From the NCBI GenBank assembly GCA_021798955.1, contig JAJZBK010000002.1, positions 118,205 to 182,204 on the forward strand: DNA of 64,000 nucleotides, given 5' to 3'. This stretch comes from Actinomycetes bacterium (lineage in GTDB: Bacteria; Actinomycetota; Acidimicrobiia; Acidimicrobiales; RAAP-2). The translations under genes were made by a program, and so were the position numbers. Positions 61,256 to 64,000 of the stretch are shown in pieces (the first letter of the stretch is position 1; every line of letters starts with the position of its first letter). The notes below the pieces were generated by a model. That model saw nothing but the letters and a program-made list of their open reading frames with translations. It ran no database searches and was not told where the DNA came from.

Positions 61256-61953
61256 ACATCGTGGCGGCCGGGGCTGGCGCCGTGGGCGTGCAGGTCGCTA
61301 CGGCCCTCATCGACGCCGGCAATGCCGTCGCTTTGGTCGACGCCGATCCCCAACGTGCGGCCCAGCTGACTGACCGCGGCCTGACGGGTGTCGCCGGTGA
61401 CGGCGGCGTGACCACGACGTTGGAGGAAGCGGGAGCATTGCGCGCCGACGTGCTGGTGGCGTGCACCGGTCACGATGCCGAGATCCTCGTCATCGCCCTG
61501 CTGGCCCGTCGACACCTCGAGATCCGCCGCGTCGTGGCCCGGGTGAACGACGAGCGTCACCGTTGGCTCTTCGACGAGACGTGGGGCGTCGACGCCGCCA
61601 TCTCGTCGGCGATCTCGCTCGTCCACCTCATCGAAAAAGCCACCGGCTCGGCACGAACCGTCCGCCTAGCCGACCTGTCGTCGGTCGGGCTCGTGCTTGT
61701 CGAGGCCACGGTCACCGCGACGTCGGCTGCCCTGGGGCAGCTGCTCGCCGACCTCGCACTGGGTCGCGACGACCTCGCCGCCGCCGTGGTCCGCCACGGG
61801 AGGTCCATCTCGACGACTGCGGCCCGTCAGCTACGAGCGCAAGACCGGGTGCTGGTGGTCACGCCCCCAGACGGCGAGGCCCGCGTGCACCACGCCTTCC
61901 ACCCCGAGGAACCGGGGCCGGACGTCGGCGTCGGCGTCGGCGTCGGGGGATGA
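61252..61953 (+). CDS. trkA: Potassium uptake regulator TrkA (RCK domain protein)
   Basis: This 233-aa cytosolic gating protein has the N-terminal Rossmann RCK domain: MNIVAAGAGAVGVQVATALIDAGNAVALVDAD, LTGVAGDGGVTTTLEEAGALRADVLVACTGHDAEILVIALLA. A C-terminal RCK_C domain contains ALGQLLADLALGRDDLAAAVVRHGRSI and QDRVLVVTPPDGEA. NAD or ATP binding by such proteins opens Trk/Ktr potassium channels; no channel subunit lies in the window. ATG 61252 overlaps the stop of the broken upstream paralogue. The C-terminus ends in a Val-Gly repeat from a gtcggc-type repeat, and its stop overlaps the next gene. Confidence 0.9.
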   Translation: MNIVAAGAGAVGVQVATALIDAGNAVALVDADPQRAAQLTDRGLTGVAGDGGVTTTLEEAGALRADVLVACTGHDAEILVIALLARRHLEIRRVVARVNDERHRWLFDETWGVDAAISSAISLVHLIEKATGSARTVRLADLSSVGLVLVEATVTATSAALGQLLADLALGRDDLAAAVVRHGRSISTTAARQLRAQDRVLVVTPPDGEARVHHAFHPEEPGPDVGVGVGVGG

Positions 61954-63062
61954 ACGTGCTCTTCGCGCTCAACCTGTGGAGCCCGCACCACGGGCTGTCC
62001 ATCGGTATCGCCATCCTGACCGCATTTGCCCTGGGCCTCGTGCACGGCGTCACCCCCGACGAGCACACCTGGCCGATCACGTTCTCCTACGCCATGGGCT
62101 CGTTCTCCGCCCGACGTGGCATGCGGTCCGCCATGGCCTTCTCGCTCTCCTTCACCGTGCAACGGGCGCTCCTGTCCGAGCTCGCCTACCTCGGCATGCT
62201 CGCCATCACGGCCAACCCGACCTGGAACGCTGTGGTCTACGTGGTGGTCGGCGCGGTGATGATGCTCGCCGCGTTCTACGTGCTGCGCTTGCGCTGCGCG
62301 CTCCACCTCCACCTCTGGCCGCCCTCGATCGGACGGTGCCATCGCCAGATCGACACCGCCGGGTGGGCAGCGCGGACCCCGACGCCGGCTATGGCTGCCG
62401 TGCACGGTTTCATCGCCGGCTGGGGCCTCGGGGCCTTCGCCCTCATCATGGCCACCGTCCTTGCCCCCGCCATGCCCGACGCGGCGCTCGGGTGGGTACC
62501 GGGGGCGGCGTTCGGCCTCGGGACCACTGCCGTGCTGGTGCTGGCCGGAGCGGTCATCGGCTCGTTGATCCGCCACCAGCGCCTTCCCGAACAGCTCGCC
62601 CAGAAGGTGGCGCAAGAGGGCGCCGGTTGGACCCTCCTCGTCGGCGGGGTGCTGTTCACCACCGCAGGATCAGCCGGACTGGTCGTCCCCTCCATCATGA
62701 CCGCTGGGATCACGACTGGCATCCACGTGCACAACCTCGACCAGATCAACGTCGGCACTCTGCTGGTCGGGTTGGTCGTGGTCGTCGCCGTCGTGACCAT
62801 CACCCGGACCGTCCACCGCCTGCGGCACCTCCCGCCCGAAGTGCCGGCAGGCGCAGCAGGTGCCGGGGACGGCGCCAGCAACGCCCCAGGCGGACCCAGG
62901 GACGCTCCGGACGTCGACGGACGCCCGGACGGTCCCCACCGCGACGCTGGCCGACGCCGTCGTCGGTGCCAGCACGACGGGGATCGCGTTACCCACGACT
63001 CTCGTCCTCCCAAGCTCGCTGACGCCGAGCGCGACGACCACGGCCACAGAGACCCGCCGTGA
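61950..63062 (+). CDS. Polytopic membrane protein, NicO/TauE-like
   Basis: This 370-aa protein has six to seven membrane helices. The first helix region has AFALGLVHGVTPDEHTWPITFSYAMGS (His32, Asp37, His39), resembling the HxxxxDH metal motif of NicO/NiCoT nickel-cobalt transporters and the TauE/DsbD superfamily. Another feature is VHGFIAGWGLGAFALIMATVLAPAMPDA, and a His-bearing GIHVHNLDQINVG precedes the last helix. It may export or import a metal ion or sulfur compound. The last about 90 residues are hydrophilic and compositionally odd (Asp, Arg, Gly, Pro-rich), so the true C-terminus may be altered. ATG 61950 overlaps the trkA stop. Confidence 0.78.
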   Translation: MNVLFALNLWSPHHGLSIGIAILTAFALGLVHGVTPDEHTWPITFSYAMGSFSARRGMRSAMAFSLSFTVQRALLSELAYLGMLAITANPTWNAVVYVVVGAVMMLAAFYVLRLRCALHLHLWPPSIGRCHRQIDTAGWAARTPTPAMAAVHGFIAGWGLGAFALIMATVLAPAMPDAALGWVPGAAFGLGTTAVLVLAGAVIGSLIRHQRLPEQLAQKVAQEGAGWTLLVGGVLFTTAGSAGLVVPSIMTAGITTGIHVHNLDQINVGTLLVGLVVVVAVVTITRTVHRLRHLPPEVPAGAAGAGDGASNAPGGPRDAPDVDGRPDGPHRDAGRRRRRCQHDGDRVTHDSRPPKLADAERDDHGHRDPP

Positions 63063-63436
63063 GCTCCCGCTCGCCCCGCAAGGTGACCGCACCAGCCAAC
63101 GCTCCGCCAAGGGTTGCACCGTGGTCGCAGGTACCAGGCGGCACGATCGGCTCCCCCGACAGGAAACGGCCTGGTCCTCCGCCGAATGGGCGCAGCTGAA
63201 CCGGCGGCGGTTGGGGATCGACTGACGGTGCCTTCCGACGATCGCCGCAGGCCACCGGCGTACCTGGCGGTCCACACAGGCAGGAGCCATGACGTGGGCC
63301 ACCGCAGCGGGCTTCGGCCTGTCACCGGTCGCAGGCCTCCCGACGATGGCCCAATGCGACCGCGACGACCAGGAGCTGAACAACCTGGGCCTGACAGAGG
63401 CTCCCGCTATTGGGCTCCAACCAGTTGCTGGTCGGT
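63063..63436. other. Non-coding or decayed stretch
   Basis: No gene is recognised. A direct repeat ctattgggc occurs at 63407-63415 and 63437-63445, the second overlapping the end of the transposase remnant. Confidence 0.5.
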
Positions 63437-63564
63437 CTATTGGGCAGCGTAGAAAGCTGCCTCGAACTCTGCCGGGGTGACGTCGTCGCCGTGACCGTGG
63501 AGTCGCCGCTCGTTGGACCAGGTGGCCCACGAGAGCGTTGCCAGCTCGAGGGGCTCGCCGCCGG
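63437..63564 (-). mobile_element. IS3-family transposase (OrfB integrase) C-terminal remnant
   Basis: On the minus strand the frame ending at 63437 reads EPLELATLSWATWSNERRLH, then HGDDVTPAEFEAAFYAAQ and a stop. This is the extreme C-terminus of an rve/DDE IS3-group transposase (W-x-N-x-RRLH and PAEFE motifs). The similarity ends at about 63564, with no DDE core and no matching inverted ends, so only about 40 codons survive. Confidence 0.75.
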
Positions 63565-63840
63565 CCTCGCGCCTCCGGGGCCAAGCTCCGCCAACGCCAA
63601 GACAAGCTCGGCGTGGTCGACACCGAGTTGGCCAAGGAAGAACAAGCCACCGAACGGTACTTCCTCGCTCTCGAAACCGGCTCCCTCGCCGTTACGACCC
63701 GCCTGCAGCGCCTCGAGACCTTCGCAACAACGAGCGCTGCTCTCCAAGCACTGGTCGCCCGCATCGAGGTCGAGAGCCGCTCCGCGGTACGCCCCTCCTT
63801 CCGGATACCGCTCGACGGAACACACCCGACGGCGCCGAAC
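63552..63840 (+). mobile_element. Serine recombinase C-terminal remnant
   Basis: The plus strand encodes KLGVVDTELAKEEQATERYF and ALETGSLAVTTRLQRLETF, then LVARIEVESRSAVRPSFRIP. This order, a coiled coil with ERYF followed by an IxVxxRxxxxPxFRxP strand, is the C-terminal end of large serine recombinases. The catalytic N-terminal domain is missing and the coiled coil looks shortened. The sequence past 63840 to the window end shows no clear gene. Confidence 0.6.
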
Positions 63841-64000
63841 CCTTCCACCATCGGAAAGGTCCGACCACCGTCAGGGTCGGCGAGGTCTTCACGTTTGGCT
63901 ATGACCTGGCCCGATACGGCCTGATCGGGGGCTCGCCCACGGGATAAGCGGACGCCACCCACGCTCGGAGCGGTCAGCGCCGCCGTGGAGTGCGGGGGTC
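63841..64000. other. Right edge, nothing recognised
   Basis: No gene, repeat or signal could be supported here, apart from the tail of the recombinase-like frame, which stays open to 63924. Confidence 0.4.

Noticed and set aside
62860..63225. Alternative frame at the 3' end of the NicO-like gene
   Set aside because: Thr/Ala-rich translation with no homology sense. The tail of the main frame is also odd, but it continues from real membrane helices.

Overview
The window is high-GC DNA (roughly 70 percent) with tightly packed genes, many GTG starts and ATGA/GTGA stop-start overlaps of about 4 bp. Coenzyme F420 genes (fbiA/cofD, cofE) sit beside GDP-mannose/rhamnose-type envelope genes. An InhA-like enoyl reductase, a standalone biotin ligase next to a biotin carboxylase/BCCP fusion, and many apparently leaderless genes are also present. 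Together these point to an actinobacterium. The gene mix (DUF5719, DUF6671, a DAB carbon pump) fits the class Acidimicrobiia best, but that placement is inference. I found no rRNA, tRNA or CRISPR.

Layout. 1-2756: a partial GT-C membrane protein and a CPBP protease (minus). 2940-5192: ftsH (plus). 5358-10138: a DUF5719 secreted protein and a giant GT2 membrane protein (minus). 10299-10688: a small helical protein with its own promoter. 10995-15570: a sugar epimerase and three GT4 glycosyltransferases (minus). 15703-17372: fbiA-cofE (plus). 17395-26562: a long minus-strand envelope-sugar operon with rmlB, rmlD, ugd, uxs, two GT2 enzymes, a membrane protein, a sugar-1-P nucleotidyltransferase and an epimerase. 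26669-40287: birA, an acyl-CoA carboxylase alpha subunit, an M20 amidohydrolase, a MarR-MFS pair with a clear operator, a methylmalonyl-CoA mutase large subunit, a desaturase, a rhodanese-MoeB fusion, two nitroreductases, a beta-helix protein and DUF1801.

41558-49058 holds the most striking unit: a winged-helix regulator divergent from a six-gene operon. That operon encodes DabB and DabA (the DAB inorganic-carbon pump), a PII-like protein, an InhA-like FabI, an unrecognised protein and a DUF6671 zinc-ribbon protein. A consensus-like promoter and an inverted-repeat operator lie between regulator and operon. 49440-55097 carries an unknown protein, an aldo/keto reductase, an SDR lacking its catalytic Lys, an alkylsulfatase-type hydrolase and a YihY family membrane protein.

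55306-63062 is a compact plus-strand cluster: an Fsr-like MFS, a universal stress protein, a radical SAM enzyme, a pyridine-nucleotide disulfide oxidoreductase, a broken P-type-ATPase/TrkA hybrid, an intact TrkA and a NicO/TauE-like membrane protein. The right edge (63437 on) has decayed IS3 transposase and serine recombinase pieces, so this end looks like accessory DNA.

Two window-wide patterns stand out. First, twelve genes have a TANNNT hexamer ending 5-7 nt before the start codon, which suggests leaderless transcripts. Second, many short, near-perfect tandem repeats occur: those between genes often copy or touch a stop codon, and those inside genes are multiples of three.
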